In this document: piece after piece, positions 50,539 through 59,479 of the stretch
Position numbering within the stretch: the stretch's first letter is position 1
Layout of the letters: every line of letters begins with the position of its first letter
Assembly (NCBI RefSeq): GCF_006538705.1
Contig: NZ_BJLP01000007.1
Span: 19,106 to 83,105 of the forward strand
From: Cellulomonas uda
Lineage (GTDB): Bacteria; Actinomycetota; Actinomycetes; Actinomycetales; Cellulomonadaceae
Length of the DNA: 64,000 nt
Direction: 5' to 3'
The notes under the pieces: generated by a model
Seen by the model: only the letters and a program-made list of their open reading frames with translations
The model's database searches: none
What the model was told of the DNA's origin: nothing
Translations under genes and position numbers: made by a program

Positions 50539-51900
50539 TCACGCGTCGGGCGCGCCGGCGCGCGTCGGCTCGGGCTCGGTGGACGGGGTGCCGCGGCGGG
50601 CGGACCACCGCGCGAGGGCGTACAGGACGACGCCGAGCGCGAGCAGGACGCCCGCGAGCAGCCAGTGCCGCGCCTGCTGCTGGGTGAGCAGCCCGAGGCA
50701 CGTCGCCGCGGCGAGCACCGGCAGGGCGGTCCAGGCGCGGAAGTGGTCGTGCCCCACGTGGTCGCGGCGCAGCACGAGCACCGCGACGTTCGTGCTCAGG
50801 AACACGAGCAGGAGCAGGAGGACGACCGTGGACGCGAGGTCGACGAGCGAGCCCGTGGCGGTCAGCACCATCGCGACCGCGGTCGTCGCGACGATCGCGA
50901 CGACGGGCGTGCGGCGCCCCGGCAGGACGCGTGCGAACACCGACGGCAGCAGACCCTCGTCGGCCATCCCGTACGCGAGCCGGCTCGACATGATCATGGT
51001 GAGCAGCGCGCCGTTGGCCACCGCGACCAGCGCGATCACGGAGAACACCTCGAGCGGCATGCCGCCGGCCGCCTCGACGACCTCGAGCAGCGGCCCGCTG
51101 GACTCCTGGAGCTGCCGGGGCGGGACCGCCGCGGGTGCGACGAGACCGACGAGCAGGTACACGACGCCCGCGGTGGCGAGCGCGCCGAACAAGGCGCGCG
51201 GGTACACGCGCCGCACGTCGCGCACCTCCTCGGCGATGTTCGCCGAGGTCTCGAACCCGACGAAGGAGTAGAACGCGATCAGGGCGCCGCCCAGCGTCGC
51301 GGCGGCCACCCCGGTTCCCTCGGGCAGCTGCGTCAGGCGCGAGGCGTCGCCGTCGCCGCGACCGAGCACGAGCGCGCCGAGCACGACGACGAGCACGAGC
51401 CCGCTCACCTCGATCGCGGTCATCACCACGTTGGCGCGCAGCGACTCCTTGATGCCACGGGCGTTGAGTGCGGCGACGAGCGCGAGGAAGACGATCGCGG
51501 TGGGCACCGCGGGCACGTCGAGGAACGTGCCGAGGTAGTCGCCCGCGAACGCGAGGGAGAGCCCGGCGGCGGACGTCACGCCCGCGGCGAGCATGCTGAA
51601 CCCGACGAGGAAGGACAGCAGCGGCCGGCCGTACGCGCGCTGCGCGTACACCGCGGACCCGCCGGCCTGCGGGTACTTGGTGACGAGCTCGGCGTAGGAC
51701 GCCGCGGTGAGCAGAGCCATCAGCAGCGCGACGAGCAGCGGCAGCCAGAGCATGCCGCCCGACTCCGCCGACATCTCGCCGACGAGCGCGTACACGCCCG
51801 CGCCCAGCACGTCGCCCAGGATGAACAGGAACAGCAGCGGGCCGGTCACGGCGCGCCGCAGACGGGTCGGACGCCCGTCCGTCGCGGGTGCGGTGGTCAT
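50539..51900 (-). CDS. APC-family amino acid permease
   Basis: A 453-aa secondary transporter with about twelve transmembrane helices. Helix 1 contains GDVLGAGVYALVGE, the unwound substrate-binding region of APC proteins, and FYSFVGFETSANIAEEVRDVRRVYPRA is the family's conserved helix 6 loop. It resembles cationic or broad-range amino acid permeases; the substrate is unassigned. Its ATG overlaps the stop of the CDGSH gene, so it is coupled to the redox genes upstream. Confidence 0.88.
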   Translation of the reverse strand: MTTAPATDGRPTRLRRAVTGPLLFLFILGDVLGAGVYALVGEMSAESGGMLWLPLLVALLMALLTAASYAELVTKYPQAGGSAVYAQRAYGRPLLSFLVGFSMLAAGVTSAAGLSLAFAGDYLGTFLDVPAVPTAIVFLALVAALNARGIKESLRANVVMTAIEVSGLVLVVVLGALVLGRGDGDASRLTQLPEGTGVAAATLGGALIAFYSFVGFETSANIAEEVRDVRRVYPRALFGALATAGVVYLLVGLVAPAAVPPRQLQESSGPLLEVVEAAGGMPLEVFSVIALVAVANGALLTMIMSSRLAYGMADEGLLPSVFARVLPGRRTPVVAIVATTAVAMVLTATGSLVDLASTVVLLLLLVFLSTNVAVLVLRRDHVGHDHFRAWTALPVLAAATCLGLLTQQQARHWLLAGVLLALGVVLYALARWSARRGTPSTEPEPTRAGAPDA

Positions 51901-52145
51901 GAGGTGGTGAAGCCGATCGCCTTGTGCGTGCCGTCGCAGTAGGGCGCGATCGCGGAGCTGCCGCAGCGGCACAGCGCCACGGTGCGCCGCCGCCGCGGCA
52001 GCGGACGGCCCTCGTCGTCGACGATCTCGACGTCGCCGCGCACGAGGATCGGGCCGTCGGGGCACGCGACGATCCGCGGCGGTGCGAAGCGGTCCGGCCG
52101 GGGTGCGGCGCCCTCGGGCGGGGTAGCGGGCTGCGTCGTCGTCAC
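51897..52145 (-). CDS. CDGSH iron-sulfur domain protein
   Basis: An 82-aa protein with one CDGSH [2Fe-2S] site: C59, C61, C70 and H74 (CRCGSSAIAPYCDGTH). GPILVRGDVEIVDDEGR is the usual upstream strand in bacterial members. It is probably a cytosolic electron carrier for the coupled haem-oxygenase-like protein; its GTG overlaps that gene's stop. Confidence 0.92.
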   Translation of the reverse strand: MTTTQPATPPEGAAPRPDRFAPPRIVACPDGPILVRGDVEIVDDEGRPLPRRRRTVALCRCGSSAIAPYCDGTHKAIGFTTS

Positions 52146-53203
52146 GCCGCCTCCCGCAGCGAGGACCGGCCGTGCTCCCACGCGTCGAGCACGTGCGCCG
52201 CGACGAGCTCGTCGAGGTACAGGCAGACCGCGGCGCCGAACAGGATGTCCGGCACGAGCGCGGGCTCCTGCTCGGCCAGCCCGCCCGCGAGGTCGCGGCC
52301 CGCGATCTGCTCGTGGACCGCGTCGGCCTCGACGTGCTCGTCGAAGTACCAGGTCGTGTCGGGGCCGAGCCCGTGGCGCCGGAACCCGTCGCCGTACAGG
52401 CGGTTGGGCAGCGAGCTCGTCATCTCGAACGCGGCCAGGTGGCCGGTGATCGCACCACGCAGACGCCGGTGCAGGCCCAGCAGCGACATCGCGTTGACGG
52501 AGGCGAGCGTGACGGCCGGGACCTGGTCGACGAACGCCCCGAAGGTCGCGTCGAGCCCCGCGCCGCGCATCGCGACCGCGAACAGCTCGCAGTGCATGCG
52601 CTCGGGTGCGCCGCCGCCGTACTCGTCCGCCTGGATCTCGACGAGCGCCGCCTTGGCACCACCCTCGAGGCGCGGGATCGCCCACGTGTGAGGGTCGGCC
52701 TCCTTGAGCTGGTAGACCGATCGGTGCACCAGGAGCTCGTCGAGCTGGTCGCGCGTCGCACGCCGTCCGACGAAGCGCGCGAGGCTCGGCCCCGGACCGG
52801 GCGCCGTCATCGCGAACAGGGCGTCCGCGACCGCGCGCCGGTCGGCCGGGACGCCCGTGGGGGTCTCGACGCGACCGCGCAGGACCCGCTCGAACGCGTC
52901 CTCCAGCACGGCGCGGGCGCGCAGCAGGTCCGGGTCCCACTCCCACCGGTCGTCCACGCCGGCGACGCCGCGGTAGTGCAGCTCGTACAGGACGAACAGC
53001 GTCAGCTGGACGTCGTCGTCGCGCAGCAGGTCGGTGGTGGACGCCACCGCCTCCCGAGCGGCGACGAGGAGGGCGGCGCGGTCGTCCTCGGGAACCGTGT
53101 CGGGCGCTGCCGCGAGCACGGGCAGAACGCGTGCGCTCAGCGGCCCCCGGGGCCCGGGTGCTCGCATGGCGCCTCGCGCGGCGCCGACGGTGACCGTCGT
53201 CAT
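52142..53203 (-). CDS. Haem-oxygenase-like iron-containing redox enzyme
   Basis: A 353-aa all-helical protein of the iron-containing redox enzyme (HO-like oxygenase) family. Likely diiron ligands lie in VLYELHYRG, EIQADEYGGG/MHCELF, and YFDEHVEADAVHEQIAGRDL, giving the Glu/His/Asp pattern of HO-like diiron oxidases. The substrate is unknown; relatives act on fatty acids or amino-acid-derived compounds. It leads a coupled operon with a CDGSH protein and an APC permease. ATG at 53203. Confidence 0.82.
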   Translation of the reverse strand: MTTVTVGAARGAMRAPGPRGPLSARVLPVLAAAPDTVPEDDRAALLVAAREAVASTTDLLRDDDVQLTLFVLYELHYRGVAGVDDRWEWDPDLLRARAVLEDAFERVLRGRVETPTGVPADRRAVADALFAMTAPGPGPSLARFVGRRATRDQLDELLVHRSVYQLKEADPHTWAIPRLEGGAKAALVEIQADEYGGGAPERMHCELFAVAMRGAGLDATFGAFVDQVPAVTLASVNAMSLLGLHRRLRGAITGHLAAFEMTSSLPNRLYGDGFRRHGLGPDTTWYFDEHVEADAVHEQIAGRDLAGGLAEQEPALVPDILFGAAVCLYLDELVAAHVLDAWEHGRSSLREAA

Positions 53204-53439
53204 CGCTGCCCTCGGCGACCGACGAGGGGCGCCTCGACGCTCGTCCCGTCCGTCGCGGGGCCCGTCGGCGCGCCTCGACCCGAGGTCCGACCCGTCGTCC
53301 ACATCAGCACCCGGACAGGCTGCCACGGCCCCGGCGAGGCCGCCTCCGGGGACGTGCGCCCCCGCGGATCGCGGCCCCGGATGCGGGACGGTCGATGCTG
53401 TGCCCACCCTGGAGACCACCGACCCTCAGGAGGACGCCC

Positions 53440-54582
53440 ATGCGCGCCATGGTCTACCGCGGTCCGTACAAGGTCCGCGTCGAGGAGAAGGACGAGCCGC
53501 GCGTCGAGCACCCCAACGACGCGGTCGTGCGGGTGACGTGCGCCGCGATCTGCGGCTCCGACCTGCACCTCTACCACGGGATGATGCCGGACACGCGGGT
53601 CGGTCACACGTTCGGGCACGAGTTCGTCGGGGTCGTCGAGCAGGTCGGTCCGTCGGTCGAGAACCTGCGCGTCGGCGACCGGGTGATGGTGCCGTTCAAC
53701 ATCTTCTGCGGCTCGTGCTTCTTCTGCGCGCGCGGCCTGTACTCGAACTGCCACAACGTGAACCCGAACGCGACGGCGGTCGGCGGCATCTACGGGTACT
53801 CGCACACGACCGGCGGCTACGACGGCGGCCAGGCCCAGTACGTGCGCGTCCCGTTCGCCGACGTGGGCCCCTCGCCGGTCCCCGACTGGCTGCCCGACGA
53901 GGACGCCGTCCTGATGACGGACGCGCTCGCCACCGGGTACTTCGGCGCGCAGCTGGCGGACATCGCCGAGGGCGACACCGTCGTCGTGCTCGGGGCCGGG
54001 CCCGTGGGGCTGTTCGCGGCGCGGTCCGCGTGGCTCATGGGGGCGGGCCGCGTGATCGTCGTCGACCAGCTCGAGCACCGGCTGGCGAAGGCCCGCGAGT
54101 TCGCGTACGCGGAGACGCGCAGCTACGCGGAGCACGACGACATCGTCGTCGAGCTCAAGAAGGCGACCGACGGCCTGGGCGCCGACCGCGTCATCGAGGC
54201 CGTGGGAGCCGAGGCGGACGGCAACCTGGTCCAGCACGTGACGGCCGCCAAGCTCAAGCTCCAGGGCGGCTCCCCGGTCGCCCTGAACTGGGCGATCGAC
54301 GCCGTGCGCAAGGGCGGCACGGTGTCCGTCATGGGCGCCTACGGGCCGCTCTTCTCCGCCGTGAAGTTCGGCGACGCGATGAACAAGGGGCTGACGATCC
54401 GCACCAACCAGGCCCCGGTGAAGCGACAGTGGCCGCGGCTGCTCGAGCACGTCCGCAACGGGTACCTCACGCCGTCGGACATCGTGACGCACCGGTTCCC
54501 GCTCGAGCACATCGCCGAGGCCTACCACGTGATGTCCGCGAAGCTCGACGGGTGCATCAAGCCCCTCGTCGTGCCCGCCTGA
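53440..54582 (+). CDS. Zinc-dependent alcohol dehydrogenase (formaldehyde-dehydrogenase-like MDR)
   Basis: A 380-aa medium-chain dehydrogenase. The catalytic zinc set is C38 (CAAICGSD), H60 and E61 (GHTFGHEF); the structural zinc cysteines are C90, C93, C96 and C104. The cofactor loop VVVLGAGPVGLF follows. The insert NPNATAVGGIYGYSHTTGGYDGGQAQYVRVPFAD and the C-terminal LDGCIKPLVVPA are typical of the glutathione-independent formaldehyde-dehydrogenase-like group. NAD is the likely cofactor. AGGAGGA supports the ATG at 53440. The next small gene begins 15 bp downstream. Confidence 0.92.
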   Translation: MRAMVYRGPYKVRVEEKDEPRVEHPNDAVVRVTCAAICGSDLHLYHGMMPDTRVGHTFGHEFVGVVEQVGPSVENLRVGDRVMVPFNIFCGSCFFCARGLYSNCHNVNPNATAVGGIYGYSHTTGGYDGGQAQYVRVPFADVGPSPVPDWLPDEDAVLMTDALATGYFGAQLADIAEGDTVVVLGAGPVGLFAARSAWLMGAGRVIVVDQLEHRLAKAREFAYAETRSYAEHDDIVVELKKATDGLGADRVIEAVGAEADGNLVQHVTAAKLKLQGGSPVALNWAIDAVRKGGTVSVMGAYGPLFSAVKFGDAMNKGLTIRTNQAPVKRQWPRLLEHVRNGYLTPSDIVTHRFPLEHIAEAYHVMSAKLDGCIKPLVVPA

Positions 54583-54597
54583 GGAGAGGTGACACCG

Positions 54598-55191
54598 ATG
54601 ACGACCCCCGCCGACGACGCGACGCCGACGCACGCCCCGTACACCGCCGACCGCCCTCCGCTGCGCGAGACCCCCGACCAGCTGCGCGCCCGCATCCCCG
54701 GGTGGGGTGCCGACCTCGACCCGGCCGACCGGCCCTCGTACCCGCGCGAGCGCACCGACCTGCCGCGTGCGCGCTGGAACTTCCCCGAGCGGCAGGAGCA
54801 GACGTCCCCGCGTGAGCGGTCGCTCGAGCACCTGGAGCTCACGCCCGTGTTCGGGACCGCGCAGCCGCTGACGGGCGTCGCGGGGGCGATCCGCCGCTAC
54901 TCGTACGAACGGTTCAGCGAGGGCCGGGCCGCGCACTGGCTGCTGCTCATCGCGGCGGACCGCGTCGAGTCGACCGCGGCGCACTGGCGCTCGCTCGCGA
55001 GCACCCGGCCCGACGACCCCCTCACCGAGACCGGGGTCCTCTCGGAGGCGCACCGGCACCCGGTCGCGTCGCGACGGGGGAGGGTGGACGTGCGGCACCA
55101 GCCGCTCGACGTCCTGGTCGTCGCCGGCCCGTGGGTCGCGGCCGGGCTGGCCGCGGCGGTGGCGGTGCGGGCGGTGGTCCGCCGCCGTTGA
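54598..55191 (+). CDS. Hypothetical protein with C-terminal membrane helix
   Basis: A 197-aa protein. The N-terminal half is Pro/Arg/Asp-rich and probably disordered, with repeated short motifs (ADRPPLRETPDQLRARIPGWGADLDPADRPSYPRERTDLPRARW). A central amphipathic region is followed by one hydrophobic helix (VLVVAGPWVAAGLAAAVAVRAVV) and a basic end, so it is likely a tail-anchored protein. Similar proteins follow the same dehydrogenase type in related actinobacteria to my recollection. GAGGAGAGGT precedes the ATG. Confidence 0.6.
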   Translation: MTTPADDATPTHAPYTADRPPLRETPDQLRARIPGWGADLDPADRPSYPRERTDLPRARWNFPERQEQTSPRERSLEHLELTPVFGTAQPLTGVAGAIRRYSYERFSEGRAAHWLLLIAADRVESTAAHWRSLASTRPDDPLTETGVLSEAHRHPVASRRGRVDVRHQPLDVLVVAGPWVAAGLAAAVAVRAVVRRR

Positions 55192-55274
55192 CCCGGCGTG
55201 ACCCGGCGCGCGCGCTCGTCGACCGGCTCGCCCTTGACGCGCACCGGGCAGACCGACACGATGCGGACATCCCT

Positions 55275-55319
55275 CTACCTCGGTAGGGGAAGCGGGGGGC
55301 GGCTCTACATCGGTGTAGA
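55275..55319. promoter_or_regulatory. Two palindromes upstream of the tandem esterase gene
   Basis: CTACCTCGGTAG (55275-55286) and TCTACATCGGTGTAGA (55304-55319) are inverted repeats centred 31 bp apart, about three helical turns, with the second ending 55 bp before the start codon. They are candidate operators. The core CATCGGTG of the second recurs as CACCGATG upstream of the CBM2 hydrolase. Confidence 0.5.
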
Positions 55320-55373
55320 ACTCGTGGCGCTCCTGGGCGCACCGCCGCGCAGTCGGTCGACGAGGAGGAATCG

Positions 55374-58076
55374 ATGGGGATGACTCGGCAGGGGGCCCGC
55401 GGACCGGGCGCAGGACGCCGCGCGGCGGCGACGATGACGGGGGTGGCGCTCGCGGTGGGTGCGTCGGTGACGAGCGCGCAGGCGGCGCAGGACGGGCCGG
55501 CTCCCGACGCATGGGTGTCGACCATCCCGGAGGGGTACCACCGGTTCACCGTCCCGCAGGCGGACGCGGAGGAGATCCTCGGCTCGCGGCCCCAGGTGCT
55601 CGAGCTGCAGGGCAACATCGGGCCCAGCGGCACGTGGGCGGACCTGGCGCTCGACCCGAGCGGGTCCAGCTACCAGGCGACGGTCGGCCCGCTCGCGCCG
55701 GGGCTGTACTACTACCAGTACACGGCCACCTGGGCGGACCGCACCAAGAAGTCGTTCCGCGAGCCCACGAGCCCCGTGGCCGTCACGTCCCACCCGACGT
55801 GGAACACGCTGTTCGTCCCCGGTCCGTCCGTGCAGTGGATGGCGGACCTGCCCGCCGGCGGCGACGTCGACGAGCTCACCTACCGCAGCCCGGTGACCGA
55901 CGACGAACGCACCACCCTCGTGTGGACCCCTCCGGGCTACGACGCGCACCGCGCCGACGCGTACCCGGTGCTCTACCTGCTCGCCGACGGGTCGCAGACG
56001 GCGCAGGAGTGGGCCGAGCTGGGCCGCGCGCCGCAGATCCTCGACAACCTCGCGGCCGAGGGCCGGATCGAGCCCATGGTCGTCGTCATGGCCGACACCG
56101 GCGGGACGGACCCGCGCAGCGAGCTGCTCGACGGTGTGGTCGAGGCCGCACGCGAGGCCTACCACGTGACGGACGAGCCGACCGGCCAGGCCGTCGCGGG
56201 CATCGGCGACGGCGCCAACCACGCCCTGAACGTGCTGCGCAGCGACCCGGGCACGTTCGGGTCGGTGGGCTCGTTCTCGGGTCACCTGAACGGGACCATC
56301 GGCGTGGGCGTCGCCCGCGCGGTCAACGAGGGCACCGACCTGCTGCGGGTCTACGTCGGCAACGTGCTCGACCCGGCCTACAACCGCACGCACGCCCTCC
56401 TGCGCACGCTCGAGCGCGCCGGCGTCGAGCACGAGTTCGACGGTGTCGACCCCGACTCGGGCGCGACGTGGGACACCTGGCGCGAGGCGCTGCGCGACTT
56501 CGCGTCGCGTGTCTTCCAGGACGACGCCGACCCCGGCCCGCGCGAGGGCAACCTGCCCCTCGACGGCCCCTACGCGCCGCCCGCGGCCGGGTCGATCACC
56601 ACCCCGCACATCGGCGAGCACGGCATCGTGACGTTCGAGACCGGCACCCAGTGGGCCGATGCGAAGGACGTCACCGTGTGGGCGAACTGGGCGCCGAACG
56701 GTGCCTGGTTCCGGGTGCCGATGACGAAGGTCGGGCAGCGCTGGCGGGTCTCCATGGGGCCGCTCGACGGGTTCTACTACTACCGCTACGTCGTCGACGG
56801 CGTGGACGAGAAGGACCCGCAGGACACGGTCAACACGCTCACCGGCGTGAGCCCGCTGTTCGTGCCCGGCACCACCGACCGGATGCTCTCGGACGTGCCC
56901 GCGGGGCAGGGCGGCGAGCTGTCCGTCCTCACGTACGACAGCAAGGTCGCGGGCGAGGAGCGCTCCGCGTACGTGTGGACGCCGCCGGGCTACGACGCCG
57001 ACCGCGCCGAGCCGTACCCCGTGCTCTACCTCAACCACGGCGGTGGCCAGAGCTGGGGCGACTGGGTCGAGGTCGGCCGTGCCGCGCAGATCCTCGACCA
57101 CCACTCGATCGACGGTGCGATCGTCCCGATGGTCGTCGTCATGGGCAACGGCAACGTGCCGGACTTCCCCGCGGAGCTGCTCGAGAACCTCGCACCGGCG
57201 GCGCGCGCGGAGTACAACATCGCGTCCGACGCCGACCGGCAGGCGCTCGCCGGTCTCTCGATGGGTGCGATGAACACGCTCAACACGTGGCTCACCCACC
57301 CCGGCGAGTTCGGCTGGATCGCCGCGTTCTCCGGTGGGCTGTTCTTCGGGACGCCGACGTTCGACCCCGAGGCGGTGAACGAGGGGACCACGTTCGCGCG
57401 CATCTACACCGGCGACGTCCTCGACTTCACGTACCAGGCGACGATGGACCTGCTCGACCTCCTCGAGGAGAACGGGATCGAGCACGAGTTCGCGGGTGTC
57501 ACGCAGGGACCGCACGGGTTCGACACGTGGCAGAAGAACCTCGTCGACCTGCTGCCGCGGCTGTTCCGCAGCGAGTCCGCGCCCGGCATCCCCGTGCGCG
57601 CCGAGGTCCGCGAAGGCGCCCCGGGCGTGCTGGCCCTCTCGGTCGACGACGACGGCTCGGGCGTGACCCTGGACCAGGCCGCCAACCGCGGTGACCGCCT
57701 GCGGTTCACCGGCGCCCTGCCCATGGTCACCGTCACGGACTCGCGCTCCGTCGCGCAGGCCGGTGCGAGCGGCTGGGCCGTCGCCGGCATGGCGTACGCG
57801 TTCTCGTCCGGCTCCCGCACGCTCGACGCCGACCACCTCGGCTGGCGGCCGTTCGTGCGCGACCCGCGCGACGGCGTGGCCGCGGGGGCGCAGCGACCCA
57901 CCGTGCTCGGCGGGGGAGACGGGCTCCTCGTCCCGGGCCGGCTCGCGTCGGCGACCCCGAAGGGCAGGTTCGGCTCGACGACGATGGGCGCGGACCTGTT
58001 CCTCGAGGTCCCCGTGGACACCGCGCCGGGCACGTACGAGGGTGCGCTGACGCTCTCGCTGTTCCCGGTCGACTGA
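55374..58076 (+). CDS. Secreted tandem esterase with inactive first module and WxL-like C-terminal domain
   Basis: A 900-aa secreted protein. The signal peptide ends about residue 38 (TSAQA-AQ). Then come an Ig-like E-set module, an esterase-D/feruloyl-esterase-like alpha/beta domain (about 155-370), a second E-set, a second esterase domain (about 505-735) and a C-terminal beta domain (about 745-900). In module 2 the nucleophile GLSMG (Ser629) and His714 (GPHGFDTW) are present. In module 1 the elbow reads GIGDG (Asp279) and the histidine is missing, so it should be inactive. The C-terminal domain has ASGWAVAG, LGWRPFV and VPVDTAPGTYEGALTLSL, the pattern of actinobacterial WxL-like domains. 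AGGAGG supports the start. It is co-directional with a DUF916-like gene. Confidence 0.82.
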   Translation: MGMTRQGARGPGAGRRAAATMTGVALAVGASVTSAQAAQDGPAPDAWVSTIPEGYHRFTVPQADAEEILGSRPQVLELQGNIGPSGTWADLALDPSGSSYQATVGPLAPGLYYYQYTATWADRTKKSFREPTSPVAVTSHPTWNTLFVPGPSVQWMADLPAGGDVDELTYRSPVTDDERTTLVWTPPGYDAHRADAYPVLYLLADGSQTAQEWAELGRAPQILDNLAAEGRIEPMVVVMADTGGTDPRSELLDGVVEAAREAYHVTDEPTGQAVAGIGDGANHALNVLRSDPGTFGSVGSFSGHLNGTIGVGVARAVNEGTDLLRVYVGNVLDPAYNRTHALLRTLERAGVEHEFDGVDPDSGATWDTWREALRDFASRVFQDDADPGPREGNLPLDGPYAPPAAGSITTPHIGEHGIVTFETGTQWADAKDVTVWANWAPNGAWFRVPMTKVGQRWRVSMGPLDGFYYYRYVVDGVDEKDPQDTVNTLTGVSPLFVPGTTDRMLSDVPAGQGGELSVLTYDSKVAGEERSAYVWTPPGYDADRAEPYPVLYLNHGGGQSWGDWVEVGRAAQILDHHSIDGAIVPMVVVMGNGNVPDFPAELLENLAPAARAEYNIASDADRQALAGLSMGAMNTLNTWLTHPGEFGWIAAFSGGLFFGTPTFDPEAVNEGTTFARIYTGDVLDFTYQATMDLLDLLEENGIEHEFAGVTQGPHGFDTWQKNLVDLLPRLFRSESAPGIPVRAEVREGAPGVLALSVDDDGSGVTLDQAANRGDRLRFTGALPMVTVTDSRSVAQAGASGWAVAGMAYAFSSGSRTLDADHLGWRPFVRDPRDGVAAGAQRPTVLGGGDGLLVPGRLASATPKGRFGSTTMGADLFLEVPVDTAPGTYEGALTLSLFPVD

Positions 58077-58174
58077 CCGCACGCACCAGCACGACGAGCA
58101 CGGCGGGGCCGGTCGACGCCCCGCCGTGCTCGTCGGCGCACGAGGACACGTCGACGCACGTGCAGGAGGCAACC

Positions 58175-59362
58175 GTGCCCGTCATCCGCACCACCACGTC
58201 CGCCAGGCGGCGACGTCCGGCGTCGGCCGCTGCGCGGTGCGCGGCGTCCGCCGGCCTGCTCGTCGGGCTCGTGACGCTCTCGGCGACCGGCACGCACGCC
58301 GCCGACGCGACACAGGCGCCGGCCTCCAGCGGTTCGCCCGGCTCGTCGAGCGGTTCGTCGAGCGGTTCGGCGAGCGGGACGGTCACGTGGACCGTCGAAC
58401 CCGCGACGGCGGACGGACCCGACGGGCGGATCTCGCTGCGGCACGCGCTCGACCCCGGGGCGTCGGTGGACGAGCACGTCGTCGTCACCAACTTCAGCGA
58501 CCGGCCCGCGACGTTCCACGTCTACGCGGCCGACGGGACCGTCTCGGCCGACGGCGACTTCGACGTGCGCCCGAGCGAGGACGCACCGCGCGACTCGGGT
58601 GCGTGGGTCACGCTGCAGGCCCCGGAGGGCGCCGAGCCCGTGGCCGGCGGGGGGTTCCGCGTCGCGCTGCCCGCGGGCGGGTCGCTCGTGGTGCCGCTCA
58701 CCGTCACGGTGCCGGCGCAGGCGCGGCCCGGTGACCACCCCGCGGGCGTCGTCGCCGAGCTGGTGGACGACGAGGCGGCCGTGCGGGTGGCGGCGCGGGT
58801 CGGGGTGCGGCTGCACCTGCGCGTGACGGGCGACATCCGCGCACGGGTGGCGCCCGACGACGTCGAGGTCCGCTGGGAGCCGTCGTGGAACCCGTTCGCG
58901 CCGGGCACCGCGCACGTGCGCTACGTGCTGCGCAACGAAGGTGACGTGCGGCTCGGCGCGCGCGCGGGCGTCACCCTGGCGGGCCCGGCCGGGACCGGCG
59001 AGGTCAGCGCCACCACGCAGGTCCGCGAGGTGCTTCCGGAGGGCTCCGCGTCCGTCGAGACGACCGTGCGGCTGTGGCCGCTGGTGCGCGCGTCCGGCGA
59101 GGTCGAGGCCGTGCCCGTGGTCGTCGGCGACGACGTCGTCGACGTCGCGCTCGCACCGTCCGCCGTGCCGGTCGTGGTGTGGGCGGTGCCGTGGGTGCAG
59201 CTCGTGCTGCTGCTGCTCGTCGTCGGCGTGCCCGTGCTCGTCGTGCGCCAGCGGCGCCGGTCGGCGCGGCGCGTGCAGGCGCGGATCGACGCGGCCCTCG
59301 CCGCCGCGGGCGTCGCCCCGCACGACGCGCCCGAGGTGGACCCCGACCCGGCCGCCGCCTGA
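58175..59362 (+). CDS. DUF916-like cell-surface protein (WxL-associated), membrane-anchored
   Basis: A 395-aa exported protein. The signal peptide (AGLLVGLVTLSATGTHA) and a Ser/Gly linker are followed by an Ig-like domain (VTWTVEPATADGPDGRISL...VVVTNFSDRPATFHVYAADG) that fits the DUF916/WxL-interacting family, a second beta domain (WNPFAPGTAHVRYVLRNEGDVRLGA), one membrane helix (about 345-365) and a basic tail. In Firmicutes such proteins bind peptidoglycan and partner WxL-domain proteins. GTG 58175 follows AGGAGG. It lies 98 bp behind the WxL-like esterase gene and probably anchors it. Confidence 0.8.
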   Translation: MPVIRTTTSARRRRPASAAARCAASAGLLVGLVTLSATGTHAADATQAPASSGSPGSSSGSSSGSASGTVTWTVEPATADGPDGRISLRHALDPGASVDEHVVVTNFSDRPATFHVYAADGTVSADGDFDVRPSEDAPRDSGAWVTLQAPEGAEPVAGGGFRVALPAGGSLVVPLTVTVPAQARPGDHPAGVVAELVDDEAAVRVAARVGVRLHLRVTGDIRARVAPDDVEVRWEPSWNPFAPGTAHVRYVLRNEGDVRLGARAGVTLAGPAGTGEVSATTQVREVLPEGSASVETTVRLWPLVRASGEVEAVPVVVGDDVVDVALAPSAVPVVVWAVPWVQLVLLLLVVGVPVLVVRQRRRSARRVQARIDAALAAAGVAPHDAPEVDPDPAAA

Positions 59363-59411
59363 CGTCGACGCCGTGCCGCGCCTCCCGCCGGTCCGTCGCC
59401 GGGCAGGAATG

Positions 59412-59451
59412 GCACGGGGAGTGCGGGTCGTCCGACCCGCACTCCCCGTGC
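59412..59451. terminator. Strong bidirectional hairpin between DUF916-like and CBM2 hydrolase genes
   Basis: A perfect 19-bp inverted repeat (59412-59430 with 59433-59451) lies between two convergent gene ends. Confidence 0.75.
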
Positions 59452-59479
59452 CCGTGCCCCCCGCGCGGTCAGCGGCCGA

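Noticed and set aside
55305..58172. 955-codon minus-strand frame opposite the tandem esterase
   Set aside because: Antisense shadow with Arg/Val/His-rich composition; the plus strand has a signal peptide and esterase motifs.
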